Source: Cerasibacillus terrae
GTDB taxonomy: Bacteria > Bacillota > Bacilli > Bacillales > Amphibacillaceae
DNA length: 64,000 nucleotides
Assembly: GCF_008039555.1 (NCBI RefSeq)
Contig: NZ_VDUW01000005.1
Coordinates: 164,048-228,047, forward strand
Direction of reading: 5' to 3'
This document shows, in pieces, positions 1 through 8,876 of this stretch. Numbering within the stretch: the stretch's first letter is position 1; each line of letters opens with the position of its first letter. Made by a program: the position numbers and the translations under genes. The notes beneath the pieces are model-generated. The model saw only the letters and a program-made list of their open reading frames with translations, was not told the DNA's origin and ran no database searches.

Positions 1-578
1 ATCTCTGCAATTCCTTGAGCAACTCCTACCGTAAATGGATTCATCATTCCACCAATAAATCCACTTGCTGCTCCTAATGCGACCATTGCTGTTCCAACCA
101 AGGCATCATACCCAAGTGCACGGGCAATCGCAATTCCAATCGGTACGAAAATAATAGATTCCTCCGACATTCCCGTTGTAAACCCTAAAATAGAGAAAAC
201 AAACATGACAACTGGAATTAAAAATCGTTCTTGTTTCCCCATGGCTTGAACAAGACGATGGATTCCTGCATCAATGGCACCAGTTTCACGAATAACACCA
301 AAAGCACCACCCACAAGGAAAATATAGAAGATAATTTGCGCACCGCGTTCCATTCCTTCTGGTAGCGCCGTAAATATTTCAAAAAATGATACTGGCTGTT
401 GTTCGATTTGTTCATAACTTCCTTGAATTACCATTTCTTTCCCATCGATCACTTCTCGTTCGAACTCACCAGCTGGAACAATATATGTTAACACAGCCAT
501 CAATACAATAATTGCGAAAATAATCGCATACGTATGCGGGATAAAGCGTTTTTTCTTCTTCGTCGTAGGAACATCCAT
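1..578 (-). CDS. YfcC-family membrane transporter, N-terminal part (cut by window edge)
   Basis: The first 192 codons of an integral membrane carrier; the rest lies beyond the left edge. A short basic N-terminus (MDVPTTKKKKR) leads into a first membrane span at about residues 12-34, followed by an extracytoplasmic stretch and further spans around residues 70-90 and 110-130. The glycine-rich segments FLVGGAFGVI and GAASGFIGGMMNPF resemble the YfcC / C4-dicarboxylate anaerobic carrier superfamily, which includes putative basic amino-acid and dicarboxylate carriers. The start is the ATG at 578, preceded by AAGGAG with a rather long 13-base spacer; an earlier ATG at 591 is out of frame. It lies about 110 bases downstream of the enolase-superfamily gene on the same strand, so the two are probably co-transcribed and the carrier may import that enzyme's substrate (inference). 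Family fairly sure, substrate unknown. Confidence 0.75.
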   Translation of the reverse strand, partial: MDVPTTKKKKRFIPHTYAIIFAIIVLMAVLTYIVPAGEFEREVIDGKEMVIQGSYEQIEQQPVSFFEIFTALPEGMERGAQIIFYIFLVGGAFGVIRETGAIDAGIHRLVQAMGKQERFLIPVVMFVFSILGFTTGMSEESIIFVPIGIAIARALGYDALVGTAMVALGAASGFIGGMMNPFTVGVAQGIAE

Positions 579-691
579 GAATGAAATTCATCTCCTTATA
601 TTTGTTCACTTTTCCAAAATATACAAATCAATGGCATGAACTTAGGAAAATAACCATCCCCTTTTTTAGTAATCTATCGCGGAATATATAC

Positions 692-1804
692 TTAACCTTT
701 CCATTCCTTATAATGAATGGTTAGATTTTCTAGGACGGTCTCATCTATCTCTATTCCAAGTCCTGGTTTTTCCGTTATATTGACAAAAGGTAGGTCATAA
801 GTGAGATTCCCAGGTTCTTTTGAAAACTTCAACGGTCCTGATAATTCCGTGGATATTATGTTTGGCCGGGCTAATGCAACATGAAAACCCGCCGCAGAAG
901 CAATGCTTGATTCAACCATAGAACCAATTTGGCACTCGATTCCTGCAAGTTCTGCTTGGATTGCTAACTGATGAGAACGATAAATTCCACCACTTTTCAT
1001 CAGCTTAATATTGATATAATCAACAGATTGGTGTTCCGATAAAATTCGTAAATCTTGAATATCTACTAGACTTTCATCTGCCATCAGTGGTATGGAAGCG
1101 TTTTCTTTTAACTGTTTAAAAAAACCAATATCTATGGCTCGGATAGGTTGTTCCACCCATGTTACATCATATGGTTCCAACTGCTTCATCATTCGTTTGG
1201 CTTGTTGGAAATTTTCCCATCCTTGATTGACGTCCACTCGTATTAGCATTTTACCCCCAACAGCTTCTCGAACTTTATGAACACGTTCCACATCTTTTTC
1301 ATAATCTGTTCCAAGTTTCATCTTTACTTCCTTATAACCTGCCTCTTTCGCCTCAAGTGCTTGCTTTGCCAATACTTCTGGCTCTAAAATACTTAATACT
1401 CTTGGGATTGTAGGATTTTCCTTCTTTCTCCCACCTAGAAGACTATAAACTGGTAGATTACTTGCCTTACCTAAAATATCGTAACAAGCAATATCAATGG
1501 CAGCTTTTGCTGATCCATTCCCAATGAGGACAGCATCCATTAATTGATGGATATGTAAAAGATTACATGGGTCTTCATTCGTTACCGCAGGAAGTAATTG
1601 ATTCTGTAATGCATGATAAACACTTTTGACGGATTCCCCTGTCACATGTTCATCTGGAACACTTTCCCCATAGCCAACAATTCCTGTGTCTGTATGTAAC
1701 TTCACAACAATAGCTGGCATCGTATGAAATGTTGCATATGAAATGATAAACGGTTCCTTTAAAGGATATTCCACTTGATATATTTCTGCTTTCTTTATTT
1801 TCAT
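692..1804 (-). CDS. Enolase-superfamily enzyme, muconate lactonizing (MLE) subgroup
   Basis: A 370-residue protein of normal length for the mandelate racemase/muconate lactonizing branch of the enolase superfamily. These enzymes abstract a proton alpha to a carboxylate with Mg2+ help. An N-terminal capping domain (1-125) precedes a TIM barrel. Visible active-site residues are KMK at 161-163 (base Lys163), metal ligands Asp191 (DVN), Glu218 (VEQP) and Asp243 (ADES), the second acid/base Lys267 (NIKLMK), and Glu298 (MVES). The C-terminal TELSGPL segment resembles muconate cycloisomerases (TELFGPL) rather than the DxD motif of L-Ala-D/L-Glu dipeptide epimerases, so the epimerase label usual in Bacilli is doubtful. 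The downstream neighbour is a YfcC-type carrier and a CodY-like box lies in the leader. A cycloisomerase or an amino-acid-derivative epimerase/racemase are both possible. Confidence 0.85.
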   Translation of the reverse strand: MKIKKAEIYQVEYPLKEPFIISYATFHTMPAIVVKLHTDTGIVGYGESVPDEHVTGESVKSVYHALQNQLLPAVTNEDPCNLLHIHQLMDAVLIGNGSAKAAIDIACYDILGKASNLPVYSLLGGRKKENPTIPRVLSILEPEVLAKQALEAKEAGYKEVKMKLGTDYEKDVERVHKVREAVGGKMLIRVDVNQGWENFQQAKRMMKQLEPYDVTWVEQPIRAIDIGFFKQLKENASIPLMADESLVDIQDLRILSEHQSVDYINIKLMKSGGIYRSHQLAIQAELAGIECQIGSMVESSIASAAGFHVALARPNIISTELSGPLKFSKEPGNLTYDLPFVNITEKPGLGIEIDETVLENLTIHYKEWKG

Positions 1805-1840
1805 GTATCCATCTCTCCTATAAATTAGTTGCCTATTTGG

Positions 1841-1855
1841 AATTTACTGAAAAAT
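1841..1855. promoter_or_regulatory. CodY-like box
   Basis: AATTTACTGAAAAAT matches 13 of 15 positions of the CodY consensus AATTTTCWGAAAATT. It falls at about +7 to +21 of the transcript predicted from the promoter just upstream, a position suited to repression of the enolase-superfamily/YfcC pair when branched-chain amino acids and GTP are plentiful. The same 15-mer recurs upstream of ilvC. Confidence 0.55.
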
Positions 1856-1868
1856 AAATATACTTTAT

Positions 1869-1897
1869 AACCTACCGTAAATTGATCCTTTTGTCAA
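1869..1897 (-). promoter_or_regulatory. Sigma-A-like promoter for the enolase-superfamily gene
   Basis: On the minus strand a perfect -35 TTGACA (1892-1897) is separated by 17 bases from TAGGTT (1869-1874). The predicted start of transcription is near 1862, about 58 bases before the ATG. The -10 is weak, so activity is uncertain. Confidence 0.5.
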
Positions 1898-1997
1898 TAT
1901 TTTCTTTTCACTTTCATATAAAAAGATGTGTTTGTATTGCGCCCCAAAGATTATAATTTTCATCTAACTTTTGGGAGGGATGTCATTAATTCCTAAT

Positions 1998-2033
1998 AAA
2001 AAAAGTCAAAGAAGCTTTCTTCTCTGACCTTTG
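1998..2033 (-). terminator. Rho-independent terminator after the serine-hydrolase-like gene
   Basis: Reading the minus strand, AAGGTCAGAGAAG folds back on CTTCTTTGACTTT, followed by a T run. It starts a few bases after the stop codon of the gene at 2043-3098. Confidence 0.75.
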
Positions 2034-2042
2034 TGATGACTA

Positions 2043-3098
2043 TTAAACTCTTATACTAAGATTTATTAACTTTTTCGCTACATTTTTTAAAGAAATCTGA
2101 TCCATATTACATAATAAAACAACACCAATGGATTGTTCTGGCTGAATGGCAACATAACTACTGACACCAGGATAACTACCTGTTTTTTCCATAAGTTGAT
2201 TATTCCGCTGCCACCCCAACCAAGACTGTTCACCCGCTGTCGGAAACAATTGTTTCATACTTCTATTAGAAAGAATTTTTCCTGTTGGGTGCATCATTTC
2301 GCTGAGCAGTTTCATTAGATCATTTGCTGTTGAATATATAAATCCCATAGGTATTCCAATTTTATTATTCGGAGTTGGTGCAGGCATTGGCTCTCCAATT
2401 GTATGGAGATAGTAGTTTGCCATTTTTTCATCTGTCTGCTTCGGAGTATTCATGAATGTTTGCGTCAATTTTAATGGCTCTAGAACATATTTCTGTACAT
2501 ACCTTTCATAAGTCTCCCCACTAACCTTTTCCAGAACATCTGCTGCTATAACATAGCCATCTGGAAAATAGTGCTGCACTTGGCCGGGTTCATTTTCAAG
2601 GTCAATTGTAGAAAAATATTTACTTACATCTTCCCGTGTTTTGATATGAGGAATTTTTTCTTCTATTTCCGAAAACTGTTCATACATCACTCGGTATTCT
2701 GGCATATCTTTTGTAAATTCCACAAATGCTTCATCTAGTAAAGTTGTAAGCCACTGGTCGCCTGGAAATCCGGACATATGTGTTAATAGATGACGAGATG
2801 TAATAGAAGTTTTATGAAAATATGGCAAATGTTGCTTGATAGGTTCATCCAAGTTGAAATCGGTAGTCTCCTGTAAATGAAGAAGTGCAAGACTCGTAAA
2901 TATTTCGGATAGCTGTTGTATGGAAAATAAGCTATCCGGCTTCATCATTACTCCATCCTGCTCAAGTGATGTTCGGCCATATCCTTGTTGGAAAATAATG
3001 TTGTCCCCTTGAATAATACTTGCTACAATTCCTGGAATTTGATGATGATACCGATACATATTCAAATAGTCACTAATTTGTACCATTGGATTAGTCAT
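2043..3098 (-). CDS. Beta-lactamase-fold serine hydrolase family protein lacking the SxxK dyad
   Basis: A 351-residue cytosolic protein of the class C beta-lactamase/penicillin-binding family (PF00144-like). The fold landmarks are present: a first strand motif (GIVASIIQGDNIIFQQGYG), LLTHMSGFPG near residue 105, and GYVIAADVLEKVSG near 181. At the position of the catalytic SxxK motif the sequence reads QLSE (residues 62-65), so both nucleophilic Ser and general-base Lys are replaced. The YxN motif reads YFP (177-179). A KTG is still seen near the C-terminus. The protein is therefore probably not a classical acyl-serine hydrolase; it may be a binding or regulatory relative. The ATG at 3098 was chosen because AAAGGAGCG lies 5 bases ahead; an upstream in-frame ATG at 3119 would put that ribosome site inside the gene. 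Monocistronic, with its own terminator. Confidence 0.8.
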   Translation of the reverse strand: MTNPMVQISDYLNMYRYHHQIPGIVASIIQGDNIIFQQGYGRTSLEQDGVMMKPDSLFSIQQLSEIFTSLALLHLQETTDFNLDEPIKQHLPYFHKTSITSRHLLTHMSGFPGDQWLTTLLDEAFVEFTKDMPEYRVMYEQFSEIEEKIPHIKTREDVSKYFSTIDLENEPGQVQHYFPDGYVIAADVLEKVSGETYERYVQKYVLEPLKLTQTFMNTPKQTDEKMANYYLHTIGEPMPAPTPNNKIGIPMGFIYSTANDLMKLLSEMMHPTGKILSNRSMKQLFPTAGEQSWLGWQRNNQLMEKTGSYPGVSSYVAIQPEQSIGVVLLCNMDQISLKNVAKKLINLSIRV

Positions 3099-3187
3099 AA
3101 TCTCGCTCCTTTTTTGCATGTTATATCTAGTGTAACAACCACGATTTCACTATATTTTCTCATTATTTTATGGTGAAATTGCAAGCA

Positions 3188-3213
3188 ACAAAAAAGCACC
3201 TACATCAGGGTGC
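3188..3213 (-). terminator. Terminator of the lipoprotein transcript
   Basis: On the minus strand GCACC-(8-base loop)-GGTGC is followed by TTTTTT. It ends the transcript carrying the lipoprotein gene and the small overlapping ORF at 3259-3504. Confidence 0.7.
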
Positions 3214-3258
3214 AAAGCTCAAATCATACAAATTTATTACGTTACATTCAGTCCCTAT

Positions 3259-3504
3259 TCATATCAATGATATCATAATGTACTGTAATATATTGAAATC
3301 TATTCCCATTGACTCGTTGCTTTCTTTTTCATCAATATAATATTCAGAATGATAGATATATATTTCAGCATCAAGTTTAATCCGCCAAATTATTTGTTCA
3401 TTTAAACCCTTATATTCCAATTCTAAAGTACGAGTCACGCAATAACTCATCCGATAGTACTTCTTTCTGGTTGGACAATTATATAACCACCTATCAATCC
3501 TCAT
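3259..3504 (-). CDS. Hypothetical 81-residue ORF overlapping the lipoprotein stop
   Basis: An ORF rich in Tyr, Ile and charged residues that starts 11 bases before the stop of the upstream lipoprotein gene (ATGAGGATTGA overlap), which would allow translational coupling. There is no clear Shine-Dalgarno of its own, no signal peptide and no recognisable domain. The terminator that closes the transcript lies after this ORF rather than directly after the lipoprotein gene, which gives mild support that it is expressed. It could equally be a 3' untranslated region. Function unknown. Confidence 0.35.
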   Translation of the reverse strand: MRIDRWLYNCPTRKKYYRMSYCVTRTLELEYKGLNEQIIWRIKLDAEIYIYHSEYYIDEKESNESMGIDFNILQYIMISLI

Positions 3505-4162
3505 TTATAAACTCAATTGAATTCATCAGTTTTTTTACATGTTGTTCAATGAAGTCCATATCATAGTTACAATTCCCCTGCTTATCATTACAATAAATCT
3601 TATATAAATAACTCACGGCCTGATTACTAGTTTTCGATTTAACAATTCCAAAAAATCGATATGAACTACCTTCCATATCTTCTGGTGCGAACTTCATGGT
3701 TGCAAAGTAGATTATTTTATCTTCAAATTCTGTTTCTTCATAATCACCTTTATATCCAATCATGTCTGATAAAACACTGAATAATACTTCCACATCATTT
3801 GTTCTTTTTCCTGTTTTATAAATCACTCTAACAGAATATGTATCTCCTGTTATTTCTTCATGATCTGATCCAAATCTAATGGACTCAAAATATTCATTAT
3901 TTATTTCATAATATCTAGGGCTCATTTTTGCATCTCCTGGATACATCATCGTGTATCCACCTGTTTTCGATTGAAATACATAATAACCATCCCCTACTTC
4001 TTCCGTTGATGCCATAAATTCTCGTGTGAAATCATCCTGAAAAGCAGGAACATCCGGTAAGTCTTTTGGATCCATTTCAGCTATGTCTTTTTCAAAGCTC
4101 AACAAATTACATCCTGCCAAAAGAAAAATAATTGAAATGCATATAAGTAGGATTTTTCGCAT
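3494..4162 (-). CDS. Lipoprotein of unknown function
   Basis: A 222-residue protein with a lipoprotein signal peptide: MRKILLICISIIFLL followed by the lipobox LAGC, with the lipidated Cys near residue 18. It should be anchored on the outer face of the membrane. The mature part is acidic and rich in Tyr, Phe and Gly-Asp turns, with the phrase GGYTMMYPGDAKM that recalls small Bacillus lipoproteins of unknown role. The start is the ATG at 4162, nine bases after GAGAGGAG. No catalytic motif is visible. It stands alone between the Bce-type module and the serine-hydrolase-like gene. Confidence 0.75.
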   Translation of the reverse strand: MRKILLICISIIFLLAGCNLLSFEKDIAEMDPKDLPDVPAFQDDFTREFMASTEEVGDGYYVFQSKTGGYTMMYPGDAKMSPRYYEINNEYFESIRFGSDHEEITGDTYSVRVIYKTGKRTNDVEVLFSVLSDMIGYKGDYEETEFEDKIIYFATMKFAPEDMEGSSYRFFGIVKSKTSNQAVSYLYKIYCNDKQGNCNYDMDFIEQHVKKLMNSIEFINED

Positions 4163-4237
4163 CAATGAGACTCCTCTCAGGTAGATATTTCTATTATTGT
4201 ATCATTTTTTGAATTTTATTTATTGTAGATAATAAAA

Positions 4238-4276
4238 TAGCTGACCTTAACAAAATATTAAAGTCAGCTTTAATCA
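4238..4276 (-). terminator. Terminator after the Bce-type permease
   Basis: On the minus strand AAAGCTGACTTTAA pairs with TTAAGGTCAGCT, followed by ATTTTATT. The arms are long and nearly perfect, so it may also stop transcription from the other side. Confidence 0.65.
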
Positions 4277-4308
4277 TATTTTTAAATGAGAAGTAGTGTA
4301 TAATATTT

Positions 4309-6192
4309 TTATTTAATCGCTTGTTGAATTTGTTTTGTATAAAAGTAACGAACAATAAAGAAATACGCAATTTGAATGAGCGCAAATCCTCCAAGTACCA
4401 TTGCCGATTCCTTAACAAGATTGTAATCAAACAGATGCATTAATGCCGTAAGAGCTACAGCACCATGAATAAGGGCAACAATAATTGGTGCGAAAAAGAG
4501 AATCGCTGTTTGCCGGTTAATCACTTTTTTCAATTCATTATTTGTTAATCCCAATTTCGCAATTGCTTGGAATTTTTCCTTATCATCATCTAAATCCGAA
4601 TACAGGCGAAAATATAAGAAACTACCTGCTGAGACAAAGAAGACAATTCCGATAAACAATCCAATAAATAGAATCGGTCCATATGCTTTATCAATTTCAT
4701 AGATTGTGTAGTCCATAGAAAATGCATTATGATATTCATCAAAATGATCAAACACCTTTTCTCCTATGGCTACTAGTTGTTCTTCATCTGCTTGTTTCGT
4801 CATCCAAGCAGCAAAAGTTGTTTGTTTAACAGCTGAAGGAAGTTGCTTGAATACTTCATCACGGACAATATAGTACGCATTCATTTCTTGAAGAACACTG
4901 GTAGAAACTTCCGAATAAGCTTGAACTTTTTCACCTGATTTTAATGGAATTCCTATTTCCATAAGCTTCTGTTCATTTTGGAAATTACCAATATTTGCTT
5001 GATTATCTGAAACAACTACTGCTTTATTTTTTAATTTAATTTCTTTTTCATTTAATAACTTAGCAAATCGATTATAGTCTGATTCTTTCACGATTAATAC
5101 CGGGTAATCGATACCAATTTCAAAATAATTCATTTCCACAACTTCTTTATTTGCTGTTACGTTTTCATCCGCTATTATCTGATCAATTGCAGATATTTGC
5201 TTTTGAACATCTTCATCTTCAACAGATTCATATACAACAGAATATGGATTAGCATCTTTTAATCCTTTCATCAAATAGGAATGAAAACCAAATAAGGTTC
5301 CAATCGCACTAAACGCTACTGTTGAAATAATGGCTACTAAGAAAAAAGTCCTCGCGTTATCTTTCATACGAAATGATAAATCAGAAAAAAGTAACATATT
5401 TGTCTTTTTCCAAAAAATATGTTCATTCTTTTTCAGACGACGAATGAGATAGACACTTAATTGGGTAAAAAATAAATATGTCCCAATCGTTACGACAATC
5501 ACTACCGGAATCAATGCCATAACAACCTGTATTCCTTCAACATATAGCGCTGTTCCATAACCAGCTGCAAGGAGTAAAACAGCTATGATTGTTAAAATAA
5601 TAGACGCTTTCGGTTCGCCTTTTGATTTCTTATCTGATTTAATAAGATCTACTAATTTATTTGTACGCAAGATAAACGTTACAAAAATAGAAATAACGAA
5701 AAACAATAGAATAAAGGATATAAATGAAAGTCCAATTGCTTCTAATGGAAAATAAAAGTTCAACGTCTCATCTATCACTAATACTTTCTCTGCAATTAAC
5801 AAGATAACTTTCGCAAACACTAACCCAATTCCAATTCCACTAATAGTTGCTAAAAATCCAATTAACATGTTTTCCAAAAATGTCATCCGTCGTATTTGCC
5901 GTGACGACATTCCGAGTAACATTAAGAGACCGAATTCTTTTTTCCGAGATTGCAAGAAAGAACTCATAGAATAAAGTACAAAGAAGAAAGAAAACACATA
6001 AATGATACCACCAGAAACGAGCATTCCTTTCATAGCACTTGACGGCATATCTCCTGTCTGAAAGGCGGGATGAAATGCAAATATAGAAAATGTGAAAAAT
6101 ACCATTACAGCAAACATACTACTTAAAAAGTAAGCTACATATAATCGTTTGTTACGAAGAACATTATTAAGAGCGAATTGACGAAAAGTCAT
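4309..6192 (-). CDS. BceB/FtsX-type ABC transporter permease
   Basis: A 627-residue permease, the length expected for BceB-like transporters that remove or sense cell-wall-active peptides such as bacitracin. A first span lies at about residues 18-38, three more follow within residues 55-175 (FtsX domain with the conserved LLMLLGMSSRQIRRM stretch), then four spans to about 300. A large extracellular domain (about 310-520) precedes the last spans. The start is the ATG at 6192, eight bases after TAGGAGG; the ATG six bases earlier is too close to that site. It overlaps the end of the ATPase gene by 26 bases, showing tight coupling. With the adjacent kinase and regulator it forms a complete resistance module in which the permease also acts as the sensor (known for the family). 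Confidence 0.9.
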   Translation of the reverse strand: MTFRQFALNNVLRNKRLYVAYFLSSMFAVMVFFTFSIFAFHPAFQTGDMPSSAMKGMLVSGGIIYVFSFFFVLYSMSSFLQSRKKEFGLLMLLGMSSRQIRRMTFLENMLIGFLATISGIGIGLVFAKVILLIAEKVLVIDETLNFYFPLEAIGLSFISFILLFFVISIFVTFILRTNKLVDLIKSDKKSKGEPKASIILTIIAVLLLAAGYGTALYVEGIQVVMALIPVVIVVTIGTYLFFTQLSVYLIRRLKKNEHIFWKKTNMLLFSDLSFRMKDNARTFFLVAIISTVAFSAIGTLFGFHSYLMKGLKDANPYSVVYESVEDEDVQKQISAIDQIIADENVTANKEVVEMNYFEIGIDYPVLIVKESDYNRFAKLLNEKEIKLKNKAVVVSDNQANIGNFQNEQKLMEIGIPLKSGEKVQAYSEVSTSVLQEMNAYYIVRDEVFKQLPSAVKQTTFAAWMTKQADEEQLVAIGEKVFDHFDEYHNAFSMDYTIYEIDKAYGPILFIGLFIGIVFFVSAGSFLYFRLYSDLDDDKEKFQAIAKLGLTNNELKKVINRQTAILFFAPIIVALIHGAVALTALMHLFDYNLVKESAMVLGGFALIQIAYFFIVRYFYTKQIQQAIK

Positions 6193-6931
6193 TGTCATTC
6201 CCTCCTAATAAGGAAAGTGTATCAATTATTTTTTGGAAAAATCCCTTTTGACTTTCCCCACGATGAATCTCCGAGTACAATTGTCCATCCCGAATAAAAA
6301 TAACACGATCACAGTAACTAGCAGCTTGTGCATCATGTGTCACAAGTAGCATAGTTGTTTCTTCTGTTTCATTAATGTTTTCGAGCATCTCCATCACATC
6401 TCTGGACGATTTTGAATCTAGATTGCCTGTTGGCTCATCTGCTAAAAGCAATTTCGGTTGGTGAATCATCGCTCTAGCAACTGCGACACGCTGTGCTTGA
6501 CCCCCAGATATTTCAAATGTACGTTTTTTCATTATATGGGAGATACCGAGTTTTTCAGCAATTACATTTGCCTTTTCTTTCATTTCTTTTACTTTTTTGC
6601 CATCTAAAGTTAATGGGAGAACGATATTTTCCTCTACAGTTAATGTATGGAGTAAGTTAAAATCTTGGAATACAAAACCTAATTGTTGTCTACGGAATTT
6701 TGCCAATTTATTTTTACTAAGTTGGTGTGGATCCTTTCCTTCTATTAATATTTCACCAGAAGTTGGCTGGTCGATTGTTGCAACTAAGTTTAATAATGTT
6801 GTCTTTCCACTTCCAGAAGGCCCCATAATACCAACAAATTCTCCCTTTCCAACTTCCATATTTATATCTGTCAAAGCACGATAAGCGACCTTACCTTCAT
6901 AGACCTTATTTAAATCATTCACTTGAAGCAT
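6167..6931 (-). CDS. BceA-type ABC transporter ATP-binding protein
   Basis: A 254-residue ATPase of the BceA/LolD-MacB branch. Walker A is GPSGSGKTT (about 38-46), the Q-loop lies in FVFQDFNLL, the signature reads SGGQAQR (about 142-148), Walker B is LLLADEPTGNLDS and the switch His is in LVTHD. The ATG at 6931 follows AAGGAGAG by seven bases. It is the first gene of the bceAB pair and lies about 200 bases downstream of the kinase gene, with its own promoter-like sequence in the gap. The partner permease overlaps its 3' end. Substrate is unknown; peptide antibiotics are typical for the family. Confidence 0.93.
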   Translation of the reverse strand: MLQVNDLNKVYEGKVAYRALTDINMEVGKGEFVGIMGPSGSGKTTLLNLVATIDQPTSGEILIEGKDPHQLSKNKLAKFRRQQLGFVFQDFNLLHTLTVEENIVLPLTLDGKKVKEMKEKANVIAEKLGISHIMKKRTFEISGGQAQRVAVARAMIHQPKLLLADEPTGNLDSKSSRDVMEMLENINETEETTMLLVTHDAQAASYCDRVIFIRDGQLYSEIHRGESQKGFFQKIIDTLSLLGGNDNDFSSIRS

Positions 6932-6966
6932 AGCAAGCTCTCCTTTTATTAAAGTTTGAACATTGT

Positions 6967-6995
6967 TAGATAGTAGGCAAGACGAAAACAGTCAA
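6967..6995 (-). promoter_or_regulatory. Promoter candidate for the bceAB-like pair
   Basis: Minus-strand TTGACT (6990-6995), 17 bases, TATCTA (6967-6972), about 35 bases ahead of the ATPase start. In Bce systems the transporter promoter is activated by the response regulator. I could not identify a convincing regulator inverted repeat by eye. Confidence 0.45.
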
Positions 6996-7140
6996 GGAAA
7001 TATGTTTCTTCTCTGAAAAAATCAACTTCACCGAATACTAACTATCCATCAATGTTTTATTTAATTTTCGATTTTCTATTATTAGTGTAATTTATTTGAG
7101 GCTTTAGCTTCTATCGATGATTCTTTCATTAGTATTACAT

Positions 7141-8136
7141 CTATGTAAGGTTAGTATTGGTTTCAAAAATAATTCGAAAAGTGGTGCCTTCTTCGACGAC
7201 ACTCTTCATTTCAATGGAATGACCTAAATAATCCAGAGTTTCCTTTACTAAATATAATCCCATTCCTGTTGATTCCCTATATTTTCTGCCATTTTCACCG
7301 GTGAAAAAAGGCTGGAATATTCGTTTTTGATCAACAACTGGTATACCAATTCCGTAATCTGTTATTTCCAAAACAATCGCTTCTTCCCTTTCATATAATG
7401 ACAAACTTATTTTATTCGTCTTTCCCGTTGAATATTTCACACCATTATGGATGAGTTGTGTAATTACAAAAAAGAGCCATTTTTCATCCGATTCGACTAT
7501 CCACTCGCCATCACCCTTTTCTAGTTTCGGATATACTTTGTTTCTGATAAAAAAACGTTTATTTTCCTGGTTTACCTCATGGATGAGTTTTTCTAAATAA
7601 ACAGGCTTAATGTGAAAATCATCTTTAATAGTGCGAAGGCGTGCCATTGAAAGCACAGTATGTAATCCGTTACTTATTCGTTCTGTTTCTTCACGAATGC
7701 TGGAAGAATCCGGCTCATCTAGGTTTTGTGCTGTTAATTCAATGACAGATAACGGTGTTTTCATCTGGTGAACCCAGCGATCAATAAACTCCAGATGCTG
7801 TTCTTTCGTACTTTCTATTTCCTTTATTTTTTTTATATACATTCGATATTGGGAACGAATTAGTTCATCAAATGCCTCTGAAACTGCCGTATGACCTGTT
7901 TTTTCTAATGATTCATCAAGAGATAAGAACTCTCTTTCTAATCTTTTATAAAATTCTCTATGTGTCATATATTGATAAATAAGATAACCACTTAAGAAAA
8001 ATAGCCCAATAAAAAAGGCATAAAGTAATATTTTCCAATCATCATACCCATCAAGCCAAATAATTAGTAATATAATCGAAAACTGGAGACATTGTACCAT
8101 GATTAATAACAAATGTTCCTTTATGAAAAGTTTCAT
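7141..8136 (-). CDS. BceS-type intramembrane-sensing histidine kinase
   Basis: A 331-residue sensor kinase. Two spans at about residues 8-27 and 36-55 are separated by only about eight residues (LDGYDDWK), the hallmark of intramembrane-sensing kinases that read the state of a BceB permease rather than a ligand. The phosphorylated His is His123 in WVHQMKTPLS. ATPase-domain boxes follow: N box around QLIHNGVKYS, G1 DYGIGIP and G2 GMGLYLVK. The start was placed at the ATG at 8136, preceded by GGAGGTGG, instead of a longer ATG at 8193 that would overlap the regulator gene. The gap to the regulator stop is then 44 bases. Confidence 0.9.
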   Translation of the reverse strand: MKLFIKEHLLLIMVQCLQFSIILLIIWLDGYDDWKILLYAFFIGLFFLSGYLIYQYMTHREFYKRLEREFLSLDESLEKTGHTAVSEAFDELIRSQYRMYIKKIKEIESTKEQHLEFIDRWVHQMKTPLSVIELTAQNLDEPDSSSIREETERISNGLHTVLSMARLRTIKDDFHIKPVYLEKLIHEVNQENKRFFIRNKVYPKLEKGDGEWIVESDEKWLFFVITQLIHNGVKYSTGKTNKISLSLYEREEAIVLEITDYGIGIPVVDQKRIFQPFFTGENGRKYRESTGMGLYLVKETLDYLGHSIEMKSVVEEGTTFRIIFETNTNLT

Positions 8137-8180
8137 ACCACACCACCTCCACCCGATAAAATTTATCCATTGGTTAAAAA

Positions 8181-8876
8181 TCATTCCATCCATGTAATAC
8201 GCAAACGATACCCCGCTCCACGAACGGTTTCAATAGCATCTTCTATTCCGATTTCAGAAATTTTTTTCCGAACACGAGCAATATTTACATTTAATGTATT
8301 TTCATCAACATATGCTTGGTCATCCCATAATCTTTCCAAGAGATCTTCTCGGCCTGCGATTCTAGGATGTCGCATCATTAAATATTCCAAAATATCGGCT
8401 TCCTTTTTAGCTAAATAAACTATCCTTTCTTTATATTTTAACTCCAATCTTTCTAGATATAGCTTCAATCCTTCTTTTACAATAATCCGTTCTTCTTGTT
8501 TAGCTGCATATTCTCCATAGGCACGTCTTAATTGACTTCGGATTTTCGCCATTACGATATCGGGATGAAATGGTTTAGATATAAAATCATCCCCGCCATT
8601 TTCTAATGCCATGACTTGGTCCATTTCTCCAGTTCTTGCCGAGATAAAAATAACCGGACAAATGGATTCTAAACGAACTTGTCTGCACCAATAATATCCA
8701 TCAAAACTCGGTAAATTAATATCTAATAAAACGAGGCTTGGCTGAAAAAAGCGAAATTCACCCATTAGGTTTTCAAAATCATCTGCTACAAATACTTCAT
8801 ACCCATATTTTTCAATGTACTCCCGTAAATGCTCTGCAATTTTAGGATCATCTTCCACTATCATTATTTTCTTCAT
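8181..8876 (-). CDS. BceR-type OmpR-family response regulator
   Basis: A 231-residue response regulator. The receiver domain has the acidic pair (VEDD, 8-10), the phospho-acceptor Asp52 (LLDINLP), the Ser/Thr in ISARTG and the Lys in SKPF. The C-terminal winged helix (about 130-228) carries the VNIARVRKKI recognition helix and the VRGAGYRL wing typical of OmpR/PhoB proteins. It is the first gene of the module, so expected control is BceR-like activation of the downstream transporter operon. The order R-S-A-B on one strand is the usual one. Confidence 0.92.
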   Translation of the reverse strand: MKKIMIVEDDPKIAEHLREYIEKYGYEVFVADDFENLMGEFRFFQPSLVLLDINLPSFDGYYWCRQVRLESICPVIFISARTGEMDQVMALENGGDDFISKPFHPDIVMAKIRSQLRRAYGEYAAKQEERIIVKEGLKLYLERLELKYKERIVYLAKKEADILEYLMMRHPRIAGREDLLERLWDDQAYVDENTLNVNIARVRKKISEIGIEDAIETVRGAGYRLRITWME

